From positions 5,447,501-5,511,500 of the forward strand of contig CP126194.1 in the NCBI GenBank assembly GCA_030272155.1: a stretch of DNA of 64,000 nucleotides. The letters are read 5' to 3'. Under the pieces are notes generated by a model, which saw only the letters and a program-made list of their open reading frames with translations, was not told the origin of the DNA and did not search any database. Within the stretch, counting starts at the first letter, position 1. Each line of letters begins with the position of its first letter. A program made the position numbers and the translations under genes. Shown in pieces: positions 10,456 through 21,895 of this stretch. The DNA is from Tetradesmus obliquus. Lineage: Eukaryota > Chlorophyta > Chlorophyceae > Sphaeropleales > Scenedesmaceae.

Positions 10456-11780
10456 GAATGTCCAGGGTGCAGGATGCAGGTTGGCAAGGGTTGCTGTGCA
10501 TCGCCACTGAAAACTCACTGGACCGCTAAAATTCCTACTGGTCGCTTTTCTCCCGTACGTTCCACCAACCAGCATGTAAGGTTTTCACCTGCCTAGGACA
10601 GACATGCGTAGCCAAGCGGAGCGGCCCTCATAGCGCCGCTACGGGCGAATGTTCGGTCCGGCGTGCCGGCTGGCCCAATATAGGAAGCTGCTTGGTGTGC
10701 ATCGTGAAAGTTGATTTTTGTTATAACTCTTTGTAAAATGTTAATATATGAATTTTAAAGCCATACGAATGTGCAGGGTGCAGGATGCAGGTTGGCAAGG
10801 GTTGCGGTGCATCGCCACTGGAAACTTTTTTTTCCACTTGAAAACTCACTGGACCGCTAAAATTCCTACTGGTCGCTTTTCTCCCGTACGTTCCACCAAC
10901 CAGCATGTGAGGTTTTCACCTGCCTAGGACAGACATGCGTAGCCAAGGGGAGCGGCCCTCAAAGCGCCGCTACGGGCGAATGTTCGGTCCGGCGTGCCGG
11001 CTGGCCCAATATAGGAAGCTGCTTGGTGTGCATCGTGAAAGTTGATTTTTGTTATAACTCTTTGTAAAATGTTAATATATGAATTTTAAAGCCATACGAA
11101 TGTCCAGTGTGCAGGATGCAGGTTGGCAAGGGTTGCGGTGCATCGCCACTGGAAACTTTTTTTTCCACTTGAAAACTCACTCGACCGCTGAAATTCCTAC
11201 TGGTCGCTTTTCTCCCGTACGTTCCACCAACCAGCATGTGAGGTTTTCACCTGCCTAGGACAGACATGCGTAGCCAAGGGGAGCGGCCCTCAAAGCGCCG
11301 CTACGGGCGAATGTTCGGTCCGGCGTGCCGGCTGGCCCAAAATAGGAAGCTGCTTGGTGTGCATCGTGAAAGTTGATTTTTGTTATAACTCTTTGTAAAA
11401 TGTTAATATATGAATTTTAAAGCCATACGAATGTGCAGGGTGCAGGATGCAGGTTGGCAAGGGTTGCGGTGCATCGCCACTGTAAACTTTTTTTTTCCAC
11501 TGGAAACTCACTGGACCGCTAAAATTCCTACTGGTCGCTTTTCTCCCGTACGTTCCACCAACCAGCATGTGAGGTTTTCACCTGCCTAGGACAGACATGC
11601 GTAGCCAAGCGGAGCGGCCCTCAAAGCGCCGCTACGGGCGAATGTTCGGTCCGGCGTGCCGGCTGGCCCAATATAGGAAGCTGCTTGGTGTGCATCGTGA
11701 AAGTTGATTTTTGTTATAACTCTTTGTAAAATGTTAATACATGAATTTTAAAGCCATACGAATGTCCAGGGTGCAGGATG
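10453..11780 (+). repeat. Satellite array between LINE copies D and E
   Basis: About four monomers: the rest of the S monomer split by D, then L1/L2-like forms at roughly 331-bp spacing. The first complete long monomer (10721-10906 region) is a hybrid, with L1-type oligo-T and L2-type flanks, which suggests gene conversion between monomer types. Confidence 0.93.
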
Positions 11781-12544
11781 TGAGTGGGTAGCAGAGTACG
11801 TTATGTATGCGTGCGTGTGGGTAGCAGTGTACGAGGATGTGTGCAGCATGTGTGGATTAGTTTGTGTGTGTGTGGCTTTGTGTGCCTGAGGTGGTATCAT
11901 TTCCTACAGAATGCCACATATCTCATAGGTGTATGTTCGGTCAGTAGCAGGATGTGCTTTGCATGAAGTGGAGAGTCAATGAATAGTCAGGTGGGGATTG
12001 TCTGTGTCGACAATCCGTCACCTATTAATATTTTTTTTTTTGAAGCAAGAACGTTACAAGGGCTGACCTAAATAACTGTGCACTTGCTCCATAAAAAGAT
12101 CCATTGAGAGAGTGAGGCAACCTGTTCCGCACTCACTCCACACCTATTAATAGGCGTCTTGTGTAGGTGTCGTAATGCTGCCTGTAAAGTGCAGCTTGTA
12201 GAGGTGTACAAGTCACCATGCAGTGATAGCTGACAGTTACGCCATGGACAGATTTTGTTTCAAGGGCCAGTCACGGTATGTCACACATCACAGAACGTCA
12301 ATGCGCGACTGTGATTTTAGTGGAGTCTGGGCACTCGGTCAGGTCCTGGATGCCTTTCGGGGCTGCTCCGCAAGGGGCTGTCTGCATGATCGTGTGACAG
12401 CGTCTCTTGGTACAAGAGACCTGTGGAGTGAGTGCGGAACAGGTTGCCTCACTCTCTCAATGGATCTTTTTATGGAGCAAGTGCACAGTTATTTAGGTCA
12501 GCCCTTGTAACGTTCTTGCTTCAAAAAAAAAAAAAAAAAAAAAA
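11781..12544 (+). mobile_element. LINE 3' fragment E, containing nested fragment E2
   Basis: 3'-UTR fragment from tgagtgggtagcag to poly(A) at 12523-12544, interrupted at 12031-12140 by E2. The 5' junction shares atg with the satellite (gcaggatg). The satellite after the tail (gaaattcctactgg) does not match the satellite before the insertion, and about 100 bp of monomer is missing. There is therefore no TSD; integration with target deletion or later recombination is likely. It carries the #2-type 3' UTR variant (gacagattttgtttcaagg). Confidence 0.88.
12031..12140 (-). mobile_element. LINE 3' fragment E2 nested in E
   Basis: Short minus-strand copy (poly-T 12031-12041, LINE end to about ccaca) inserted inside the 3' UTR of copy E. 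The flanking TSD is cacctattaata at 12019-12030 and 12141-12152. The insertion point lies in the palindrome cctattaatagg. It is truncated a few nt 3' of the conserved 8-bp hairpin. Confidence 0.9.
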
Positions 12545-12930
12545 GAAATTCCTACTGGTCGCTTTTCTCCCGTACGTTCCACCAACCAGCATGTGAGGTT
12601 TTCACCTGCCTAGGACAGACATGCATAGCCAAGGGGAGCGGCCCTCAAAGCGCCGCTACGGGCGAATGTTCGGTCCGGCGTGCCGGCTGGCCCAATATAG
12701 GAAGCTGCTTGGTGTGCATCGTGAATGTTGATTTTTGTTATAACTCTTTGTAAAATGTTAATATATGAATTTTAAAGCCATAGGAATGTCCAGTGTGCAG
12801 GATGCAGTTTTATTTTTATTTTTTTGATGCAGGTTGGCAAGGGTTGCGGTGCATCGCCACTGGAAACTTTTTTTCCACTTGAAAACTCACTGGACCGCTA
12901 AAATTCCTACTGGTCCCTTTTCTCCCGTAC

Positions 12931-12934
<4 letters not shown>
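12545..12934 (+). repeat. Satellite monomer with T-rich insertion
   Basis: About 1.2 monomers starting inside a unit after copy E. It includes a variant monomer with gaatgttg, ccatagg and the T-rich tail-only insertion described separately. It ends at cccgtacgttc, where fragment G is inserted. Confidence 0.9.
12802..12833 (-). mobile_element. Probable tail-only retroinsertion (T-rich, with gatgcag duplication)
   Basis: An ~18-nt stretch (ttttatttttattttttt) lies between two copies of gatgcag. Unmodified monomers have a single gatgcagg here. This is the pattern of a minus-strand retroinsertion consisting only of an A-rich tail plus a 7-bp target duplication. The same allele occurs near 17550, 18400, 25553, 49796 and 62021. 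Replication slippage is the alternative. Confidence 0.6.
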
Positions 12935-12961
<27 letters not shown>

Positions 12962-14036
12962 GAAGCAAGAACGTTACAAGGGCTGACCTAAATAACTGTG
13001 CACTTGCTCCATAAAAAGATCCATTGAGAGAGTGAGGCAACCTGTTCCGCACTCACTCCACAGGTCTCTTGTACCAAGAGACGCTGTCACACGATCATGC
13101 AGACAGCCCCTTGCGGAGCAGCCCCGAAAGGCATCCAGGACCTGACCGAGTGCCCAGACTCCACTAAAATCACAGTCGCGCAATGACGTCCTGTGATGTG
13201 TGACATACCGTGACTGGCCCTTGAATCAAAAGCTGTCCATGGCGTAACTGTCAGCTATCACTGCATGGTGACTTGTACACCTCTACAAGCTGCACTTTAC
13301 AGGCAGCATTACGACACCCACACAAGACGCCTATTAATAGGTGACGGATTGTCGACACAGACAATCCCCACCTGACTATTCATGGACTCTCCACTTCATG
13401 CAAAGCACATCCTGCTACTGACCGAACATACACCTATGAGATATGTGGCATTCTGTAGGAAATGACACCACCTCAGGCACACAAAGCCACACACACACAA
13501 ACTAATCCACACATGCTGCACACATCCTCGTACACTGCTACCCACACGCACGCATACATAACGTACTCTGCTACCCACTCACATGCATACATAACGTATC
13601 CCGGCCATCAACTTAGCCTTTGCCATACTATTTTGCAACACATCACAACGAGGAACGACGGCCACTACTCCAACGAATGCATTGTACACCCCGCCCGAAC
13701 CGTCAAAACAGACCACCACGCCTCGTAGACCCGTGCCCAATCCATCCCTCACATGCCAGCCGCGCTGGCCCGAACCTTGATGCGCCCATTTGCGCCCATC
13801 CTATACAGTGCTCCCCACTTCTGCTCAAAGTCAACAAGTTTGATCTCAGGCGACCTTCCCTGCAGCCATGCAAACGGTATCCCACAACCTATCCTAACAT
13901 CTACTTCCACCCTATCCCACTCCCTCTGAATTTGCTGCCGCAGCTCTGCCAGAAACCTACACGCCACAGCCTTAGCAGCGTATGATGAGCTGCCCGGCTC
14001 GCCAGTTGTACCCCGTTGACTGCCCATGCTGCTGCT
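12935..14036 (-). mobile_element. LINE 3' copy G (minus strand, 1.1 kb)
   Basis: Poly(T) at 12935-12961, complete 3' UTR, and the last ~95 codons of ORF2 on the minus strand. It is flanked by an 11-bp TSD, cccgtacgttc, at 12924-12934 and 14037-14047. The duplicated region at 49.8-50.0 kb has the corresponding empty site at 49915-49925, confirming both the TSD and that G inserted after that duplication. Confidence 0.95.
13749..14036 (-). pseudogene. LINE ORF2 C-terminal remnant in copy G
   Basis: The minus strand encodes the end of ORF2 (from SSSMGSQRG to the terminal SAAGM and its stop at 13749-13751) without interruption. It lies downstream of the zinc-binding motif, so no catalytic domain is present. 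A frame runs on into the satellite by chance. It is a 5'-truncated pseudogene. Confidence 0.9.
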
Positions 14037-14551
14037 CCCGTACGTTCCACCAACCAGCATGTGAGGTTTTCACCTGCCTAGGACAGACATGCGTAGCCAA
14101 GGGGAGCGGCCCTCAAAGCGCCGCTACGGGCGAATGTTCGGTCCGGAGTGCCGGCTGGCCCAATATAGAAAGCTGCTTGGTGTGCATCGTGAAAGTTGAT
14201 TTTTGTTATAACTCTTTGTAAAATGTTAATATATGAATTTTAAAGCCATACGAATGTGCAGGGTGCAGGATGCAGGTTGGCAAGGGTTGCGGTGCATCGC
14301 CACTGTAAACTTTTTTTTTCCACTGGAAACTCACTGGACCGCTAAAATTCCTACTGGTCGCTTTTCTCCCGTACGTTCCACCAACCAGCATGTGAGGTTT
14401 TCACCTGCCTAGGACAGACATGCGTAGCCAAGCGGAGCGGCCCTCAAAGCGCCGCTACGGGCGAATGTTCGGTCCGGCGTGCCGGCTGGCCCAATATAGA
14501 AAGCTGCTAGGTGTGCATCGTGAAAGTTGATTTTTGTTATAACTCTTTGTA
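14037..14551 (+). repeat. Satellite between LINE copies G and H
   Basis: About 1.6 monomers, including one L2 unit with the rare variant ggtccggagtgcc near 14143. The same variant recurs at about 50023, a marker of the segmental duplication. It ends at ctctttgta, the fragment H insertion point. Confidence 0.92.
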
Positions 14552-15352
14552 TTTTTTTTTTTTTTGAAGCAAGAACGTTACAAGGGCTGACCTAAATAAC
14601 TGTGCACTTGCTCCATAAAAAGATCCATTGAGAGAGTGAGGCAACCTGTTCCGCACTCACTCCACAGGTCTCTTGTACCAAGAGACGCTGTCACACGATC
14701 ATGCAGACAGCCCCTTGCGGAGCAGCCCCGAAAGGCATCCAGGACCTGACCGAGTGCCCAGACTCCACTAAAATCACAGTCGCGCAATGACGTCCTGTGA
14801 TGTGTGACATACCGTGACTGGCCCTTGAAACAAAATCTGTCCATGGCGTAACTGTCAGCTATCACTGCATGGTGACTCGTACACCTCTACAAGCTGCACT
14901 TTACAGGCAGCATTACGACACCTACACAAGACGCCTATTAATAGGTGACGGATTGTCGACACAGACAATCCCCACCTGACTATTCATTGACTCTCCACTT
15001 CATGCAAAGCACATCCTGCTACTGACCGAACATACACCTATGAGATATGTGGCATTCTGTAGGAAATGACACCACCTCAGGCACACAAAGCCACACACAC
15101 ACAAACTAATCCACACATGCTGCACACATCCTCGTACACTGCTACCCACACGCACGCATACATAACGTACTCTGCTACCCACTCACATGCATACATAACG
15201 TATCCCGGCCATCAACTTAGCCTTTGCCATACTATTTTGCAACACATCACAACGAGGAACGACGGCCACTACTCCAACGAATGCATTGTACACCCCGCCC
15301 GAACCGTCAAAACAGACCACCACGCCTCGTAGACCCGTGCCCAATCCATCCC

Positions 15353-15686
15353 TCACATGCCAGCCGCGCTGGCCCGAACCTTGATGCGCCCATTTGCGCC
15401 CATCCTATACAGTGCTCCCCACTTCTGCTCAAAGTCAACAAGTTTGATCTCAGGCGACCTTCCCTGCAGCCATGCAAACGGTATCCCACAACCTATCCTA
15501 ACATCTACTTCCACCCTATCCCACTCCCTCTGAATTTGCTGCCGCAGCTCTGCCAGAAACCTACACGCCACAGCCTTAGCAGCGTATGATGAGCTGCCCG
15601 GCTCGCCAGTTGTACCCCGTTGACTGCCCATGCTGCTGCTGTTGCTGCTGCTGTCCTCTGCATCGCTGATGCCGTGGCTCTGAGAT
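15353..15686 (-). pseudogene. LINE ORF2 C-terminal remnant in copy H
   Basis: The minus-strand frame ends at the normal ORF2 stop (15353-15355) and is open back to the nested poly(T) of copy I. Beyond I the coding sequence continues at 16008-16139 on the minus strand. Only the region C-terminal to the zinc-binding motif is present. The frame that appears to continue through copy I is accidental. Confidence 0.85.
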
Positions 15687-16007
15687 TTTTTTTTTTTTTT
15701 TTTTTGAAGCAAGAACGTTACAAGGGCTGACCTAAATAACTGTGCACTTGCTCCATAAAAAGATCCATTGAGAGAGTGAGGCAACCTGTTCCGCACTCAC
15801 TCCACAGGTCTCTTGTACCAAGAGACGCTGTCACATGATCATGCAGACAGCCCCTTGCGGAGCAGCCCCGAAAGGCATCCAGGACCTGACCGAGTGCCCA
15901 GACTCCACTAAAATCACAGTCGCGCAATGACGCCCTGTGATGTGTGACATACCGTGACTGGCCCTTGAAACAAAATCTGTCCATGGCGTAACTGTCAGCT
16001 ATCACTG
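15687..16007 (-). mobile_element. LINE 3' fragment I nested in H
   Basis: Minus-strand fragment of about 320 bp with poly(T) to 15705, ending at agctatcactg. The host LINE reads ctgagat on both sides (15680-15686 and 16005-16011), a short TSD partly overlapping the LINE end. The duplicate I' is at 60321-60641 with the same junctions. Confidence 0.88.
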
Positions 16008-16139
16008 AGATTGAGAATTGCTGCCTGCATTGGGGCTGCCGCTGCCATCGCTGCCATCTGCACTGGCCACAATCACGCCAGCCCTGATGCTGCTGCAGCG
16101 CACCACCCAAATGGACTCCAGCAGCAGCAGACGCAGCTG

Positions 16140-17391
16140 TTTTTTTTTACTTGAAAACTCACTGGACCGCTCATATTCCCACTGGTCCCTTTTCTCCCGT
16201 ACGTTCCACCAACCAGCATGTGAGGTTTTCACCTGCCTAGGACAGACATGCGTAGCCAAGGGGAGCGGCCCTCAAAGCGCCGCTACGGGCGAATGTTCGG
16301 TCCGGCGTGCCGGCTGGCCCAATATAGGAAGCTGCTTGGTGTGCATCATGAAAGTTGATTTTTGTTATAACTCTTTGTAAAATGTTAATACAGGAATTTT
16401 AAAGCCATACGAATGTCCAGGGTGCAGGATGCAGGTTGGCAAGGGTTGCGGTGCATCGCCACTGGAAACTCACTGGACCGCTAAAATTCCTACTGGTCGC
16501 TTTTCTCCCGTACGTTCCACCAACCAGCATGTGAGGTTTTCACCTGCCTAGGACAGACATGCGTAGCCAAGCGGAGCGGCCCTCAAAGCGCCGCTACGGG
16601 CGAATGTTCGGTCCGGCGTGCCGGCTGGCCCAATATAGAAAGCTGCTTGGTGTGCATCGTGAAAGTTGATTTTTGTTATAACTCTTTGTAAAATGTTAAT
16701 ACATGAATTTAAAAGCCATACGAATGTCCAGGGTGCAGGATGCAGGTTGGCAAGGGTTGCGGTGCATCGCCACTGGAAACTCACTGGACCGCTAAAATTC
16801 CTACTGGTCGCTTTTCTCCTGTACGTTCCACCAACCAGCATGTGAGGTTTTCACCTGCCTAGGACAGACATGCGTAGCCAAGCGGAGCGGCCCTCAAAGC
16901 GCCGCTACGGGCGAATGTTCGGTCCGGCGTGCCGGCTGGCCCAATATAGGAAGCTGCTTGGTGTGCATCGTGAAAGTTGATTTTTGTTATAACTCTTTGT
17001 AAAATGTTAATATATGAATTTTAAAGCCATACGAATGTCCAGGGTGCAGGATGCAGGTTGGCAAGGGTTGCGGTGCATCGCCACTGGAAACTTTTTTTTC
17101 CACTTGAAAACTCACTCGACCGCTGAAATTCCTACTGGTCGCTTTTCTCCCGTACGTTCCACCAACCAGCATGTGAGGTTTTCACCTGCCTAGGACAGAC
17201 ATGCGTAGCCAAGGGGAGCGGCCCTCAAAGCGCCGCTACGGGCGAATGTTCGGTCCGGCGTGCCGGCTGGCCCAATATAGGAAGCTGCTTGGTGTGCATC
17301 GTGAATGTTGATTTTTGTTATAAATCTTTGTAAAATGTTAATATATGAATTTTAAAGCCATAGGAATGTCCAGTGTGCAGGATGCAGTTTT
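16140..17391 (+). repeat. Satellite following copy H
   Basis: About four monomers (a partial long form with ctcatattcccactggtccc, two S forms, an L1 form and the beginning of a variant). The order and rare variants (atacaggaatttt, ctcatattcc) match 60773-61990, so this belongs to the segmental duplication. It ends in gatgcagtttt, the left TSD of fragment F1. Confidence 0.92.
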
Positions 17392-17539
17392 GCTCTCTTT
17401 GCTCTTGGTACAAGAGACCTGTGGAGTGAGTGTGGAACAGGTTGCCTCACTCTCTCAATGGATCTTTTTATGGAGCAAGTGCACAGTTATTTAGGTCAGC
17501 CCTTGTAACGTTCTTGCTTCAAAAAAAAAAAAAAAAAAA
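17392..17539 (+). mobile_element. LINE 3' fragment F1
   Basis: A 10-nt filler (gctctctttg, 17392-17401), then the LINE 3' end from ctcttggtacaag (17402) to poly(A) at 17521-17539. It is flanked by gatgcagtttt at 17381-17391 and 17540-17550. The insertion went into the T-rich tail-only allele. The duplicated locus at 62014-62024 is empty. Its 5' end lies inside the 8-bp hairpin. Confidence 0.9.
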
Positions 17540-18237
17540 GATGCAGTTTTATATTTATTTTTTTGATGCAGGTTGGCAAGGGTTGCGGTGCATCGCCACT
17601 GGAAACTTTTTTTTCCACTTGAAAACTCACTGGACCGCTAAAATTCCTACTGGTCCCTTTTCTCCCGTACGTTCCACCAACCAGCATGCGAGGTTTTCAC
17701 CTGCCTAGGACAGACATGCGTAGCCAAGGGGAGCGGCCCTCAAAGCGCCGCTACGGGCGAATGTTCGGTCCGGCGTGCCGGCTGGCCCAATATAGAAAGC
17801 TGCTTGGTGTGCATCGTGAAAGTTGATTTTTGTTATAACTCTTTGTAAAATGTTAATATATGAATTTTAAAGCCATACGAATGTCCAGGGTGCAGGATGC
17901 AGGTTGGCAAGGGTTGCGGTGCATCGCCACTGGAAACTTTTTTTTCCACTTGAAAACTCACTCGACCGCTGAAATTCCTACTGGTCGCTTTTCTCCCGTA
18001 CGTTCCACCAACCAGCATGTGAGGTTTTCACCTGCCTAGGACAGACATGCGTAGCCAAGGGGAGCGGCCCTCAAAGCGCCGCTACGGGCGAATGTTCGGT
18101 CCGGCGTGCCGGCTGGCCCAATATAGGAAGCTGCTTGGTGTGCATCGTGAAAGTTGATTTCTGTTATAACTCTTTGTAAAATGTTAATATATGAATTTTA
18201 AAGCCATAGGAATGTCCAGTGTGCAGGATGCAGTTTT
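17540..18237 (+). repeat. Satellite between F1 and F2 (846-bp duplicated unit)
   Basis: Two monomers that, together with fragment F1/F2, form an 846-bp tandem unit: left TSD at 17381 versus 18227. The unit contains the T-rich allele (with a ttttatatttatt variant in the first copy), catgcgagg and L1-type DNA. Confidence 0.9.
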
Positions 18238-18389
18238 GCTCTCTTTGCTCTTGGTACAAGAGACCTGTGGAGTGAGTGTGGAACAGGTTGCCTCACTCTC
18301 TCAATGGATCTTTTTATGGAGCAAGTGCACAGTTATTTAGGTCAGCCCTTGTAACGTTCTTGCTTCAAAAAAAAAAAAAAAAAAAAAAA
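18238..18389 (+). mobile_element. LINE 3' fragment F2 (tandem duplicate of F1)
   Basis: It has the same filler, 5' junction and target sequence as F1, with poly(A) at 18367-18389. The TSDs are gatgcagtttt at 18227-18237 and 18390-18400. The shared filler shows it arose by tandem duplication of the satellite block and not by a new insertion. The poly(A) length differs from F1. Confidence 0.9.
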
Positions 18390-19028
18390 GATGCAGTTTT
18401 ATTTTTATTTTTTTGATGCAGGTTGGCAAGGGTTGCGGTGCATCGCCACTGGAAACTTTTTTTTCCACTTGAAAACTCACTGGACCGCTAAAATTCCTAC
18501 TGGTCCCTTTTCTCCCGTACGTTCCACCAACCAGCATGCGAGGTTTTCACCTGCCTAGGACAGACATGCGTAGCCAAGGGGAGCGGCCCTCAAAGCGCCG
18601 CTACGGGCGAATGTTCGGTCCGGCGTGCCGGCTGGCCCAATATAGAAAGCTGCTTGGTGTGCATCGTGAAAGTTGATTTTTGTTATAACTCTTTGTAAAA
18701 TGTTAATATATGAATTTTAAAGCCATACGAATGTGCAGGGTGCAGGATGCAGGTTGGCAAGGGTTGCGGTGCATCGCCACTGTAAACTTTTTTTTTCCAC
18801 TGGAAACTAACTGGACCGCTAAAATTCCTACTGGTCGCTTTTCTCCCGTACGTTCCACCAACCAGCATGTGAGGTTTTCACCTGCCTAGGACAGACATGC
18901 GTAGCCAAGCGGAGCGGCCCTCAAAGCGCCGCTACGGGCGAATGTTCGGTCCGGCGTGCCGGCTGGCCCAATATAGAAAGCTGCTTGGTGTGCATCGTGA
19001 AAGTTGATTTTTGTTATAACTCTTTGTA
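18390..19028 (+). repeat. Satellite between F2 and J
   Basis: Two monomers (T-rich allele, then L2), ending in aactctttgta where copy J is inserted. The layout matches 62025-62652. Confidence 0.9.
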
Positions 19029-19827
19029 TTTTTTTTTTTGAAGCAAGAACGTTACAAGGGCTGACCTAAATAACTGTGCACTTGCTCCATAAAAAGATCC
19101 ATTGAGAGAGTGAGGCAACTTGTTCCGCACTCACTCCACAGGTCTCTTGTACCAAGAGACGCTGTCACACGATCATGCAGACAGCCCCTTGCGGAGCAGC
19201 CCCGAAAGGCATCCAGGACCTGACCGAGTGCCCAGACTCCACTAAAATCACAGTCGCGCAATGACGTCCTGTGATGTGTGACATACCGTGACTGGCCCTT
19301 GAAACAAAATCTGTCCATGGCGTAACTGTCAGCTATCACTGCATGGTGACTTGTACACCTCTACAAGCTGCACTTTACAGGCAGCATTACGACACCTACA
19401 CAAGACGCCTATTAACAGGTGACGGATTGTCGACACAGACAATCCCCACCTGACTATTCATTGACTCTCCACTGCATGCAAAGCACATCCTGCTACTGAC
19501 CGAACATACACCTATGAGATATGTGGCATTCTGTAGGAAATGACACCACCTCAGGCACACAAAGCCACACACACACAAACTAATCCACACATGCTGCACA
19601 CATCCTCGTACACTGCTACCCACACGCACGCATACATAACGTACTCTGCTGCCCACTCACATGCATACATAACGTATCCCGGCCATCAACTTAGCCTTTG
19701 CCATACTATTTTGCAACACATCACAACGAGGAACGACGGCCACTACTCCAACGAATGCATTGTACACCCCGCCCGAACCGTCAAAACAGACCACCACGCC
19801 TCGTAGACCCGTGCCCAATCCATCCCT
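19029..19827 (-). mobile_element. LINE 3' fragment J (minus strand)
   Basis: Poly(T) at 19029-19039 plus nearly all of the 3' UTR, ending at ccatccct just short of the ORF2 stop. The left TSD aactctttgta (19018-19028) and right aactttttgta (19828-19838) differ by one base. The rare variants attaacagg and ctccactgcatgc are shared with J' (62653-63454), showing duplication of one insertion. Confidence 0.92.
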
Positions 19828-19903
19828 AACTTTTTGTAAAATGTTCATACATGAATTTTAAAGCCATACGAATGTCCAGGGTGCAGGATGCAGGTTGGCA
19901 AGG
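19828..19903 (+). repeat. Satellite remnant between J and K
   Basis: 76 bp of S-type monomer from aactttttgtaaaatg to gcaggttggcaagg. The same remnant is at 63455-63530. Confidence 0.9.
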
Positions 19904-20396
19904 TTTTTTTTTTTTTTTTTTTTTTTTTTGGAGCAAGAACGTTACAAGGGCTGACCTAAATAACTGTGCACTTGCTCCATAAAAAGATCCATTGAGAGAG
20001 TGAGGCAACCTGTTCCGCACTCACTCCACAGGTCTCTTGTACCAAGAGACGCTGTCACACGATCATGCAGACAGCCCCTTGCGGAGCAGCCCCGAAAGGC
20101 ATCCAGGACCTGACCGAGTGCCCAGACTCCACTAAAATCACAGTCGCGCAATGACGTCCTGTGATGTGTGACAGACCGTGACTGGCCCTTGAATCAAAAT
20201 CCGTCCATGGCGCAACTGTCAGCTATCACTGCATGGCGACTTGCACACCTCTAAAAGCTGCACTTTATAGGCAGCATTACGACACCTACACAAGACGCCT
20301 ATTAATAGGTGACGGATTGTCGACACAGACAATCCCCACCTGACTATTCATGGACTCTCCACTTCATGCAAAGCACATCCTGCTACTGACCGAACG
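19904..20396 (-). mobile_element. LINE 3' fragment K (minus strand)
   Basis: Poly(T) at 19904-19929, then ~466 bp of 3' UTR ending gaccgaac plus one extra g. The TSD is gcaggttggcaagg (14 bp) at 19890-19903 and 20397-20410. It carries the D-type 3' UTR variant. Its duplicate K' (63531-63665) has the same left junction but a different right side. Confidence 0.92.
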
Positions 20397-21895
20397 GCAG
20401 GTTGGCAAGGGTTGCGGTGCATCGCCACTGGAAACTCACTGGACCGCTAAAATTCCTACTGGTCGCTTTTCTCCCGTACGTTCCACCAACCAGCATGTGA
20501 GGTTTTCACCTGCCTAGGACAGACATGCGTAGCCAAGGGGAGCGGCCCTCAAAGCGCCGCTACGGGCGAATGTTCGGTCCGGCGTGCCGGCTGGCCCAAT
20601 ATAGGAAGCTGCTTGGTGTGCATCGTGAAAGTTGATTTCTGTTATAACTCTTTGTAAAATGATAATATATGAATTTTAAAGCCATACGAATGTCCAGTGT
20701 GCAGGATGCAGGTTGGCAAGGGTTGCGGTGCATCGCCACTGGAAACTTTTTTTTCCACTTGAAAACTCACTCGACCGCTGAAATTCCTATTGGTCGCTTT
20801 TCTCCCGTACGTTCCACCAACCAGCATGTGAGGTTTTCACCTGCCTAGGACAGACATGCGTAGCCAAGGGGAGCGGCCCTCAAAGCGCCGCTACGGGCGA
20901 ATGTTCGGTCCGGCGTGCCGGCTGGCCCAATATAGGAAGCTGCTTGGTGTGCATCGTGAAAGTTGATTTTTGTTATAACTCTTTGTAAAATGTTAATATA
21001 TGAATTTTAAAGCCATACGAATGTGCAGGGTGCAGGATGCAGGTTGGCAAGGGTTGCGGTGCATCGCCACTGTAAACTTTTTTTTTCCACTGGAAACTCA
21101 CTGGACCGCTAAAATTCCTACTGGTCGCTTTTCTCCCGTACGTTCCACCAACCAGCATGTGAGGTTTTCACCTGCCTAGGACAGACATGCGTAGCCAAGC
21201 GGAGCGGCCCTCAAAGCGCCGCTACGGGCGAATGTTCGGTCCGGCGTGCCGGCTGGCCCAATATAGGAAGCTGCTTGGTGTGCATCGTGAAAGTTGATTT
21301 TTGTTAGAACTCTTTGTAAAATGTTAATACATGATTTTTAAAGCCATACGAATGTCCAGGGTGCAGGATGCAGGTTGGCAAGGGTTGCGGTGCATCGCCA
21401 CTGGAAACTCACTGGACCGCTAAAATTCCTACTGGTCGCTTTTCTCCCGTACGTTCCACCAACCAGCATGTGAGGTTTTCACCTGCCTAGGACAGACATG
21501 CGTAGCCAAGCGGAGCGGCCCTCAAAGCGCCGCTACGGGCGAATGTTCGGTCCGGCGTGCCGGCTGGCCCAATATAGAAAGCTGCTTGGTGTGCATCGTG
21601 AAAGTTGATTTTTGTTATAACTCTTTGTAAAATGTTAATACATGAATTTAAAAGCCATACGAATGTCCAGGGTGCAGGATGCAGGTTGGCAAGGGTTGCG
21701 GTGCATCGCCACTGGAAACTCACTGGACCGCTAAAATTCCTACTGGTCGCTTTTCTCCCGTACGTTCCACCAACCAGCATGTGAGGTTTTCACCTGCCTA
21801 GGACAGACATGCGTAGCCAAGCGGAGCGGCCCTCAAAGCGCCGCTACGGGCGAATGTTCGGTCCGGCGTGCCGGCTGGCCCAATATAGAAAGCTG
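20397..21895 (+). repeat. Satellite between K and L
   Basis: About five monomers in the order S-part, L1 (gataatatatg variant), L2, S (ttgttagaactc and catgattttt variant), S (gaatttaaaagcc). The same variant order is found at 26,813-27,900, so this is a displaced copy of the 1,635-bp higher-order unit. Confidence 0.92.

Larger units (their letters stand above)
14552..16139 (-). mobile_element. LINE 3' copy H (minus strand), containing nested copy I
   Basis: Poly(T) at 14552-14565, 3' UTR, then the ORF2 C-terminal coding region on the minus strand. It is interrupted at 15687-16007 by copy I and resumes to about 16139 (gcagacgcagctg). The left junction is at satellite position ctctttgta, but the right flank (tttttacttgaaaactc) is a different position in the monomer, so no TSD is visible and part of the target is lost. 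A duplicate, H', lies at 50430-50918 plus 59676-60772. It belongs to the SSSNSSS subfamily (an extra AAC-containing run). Confidence 0.92.
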
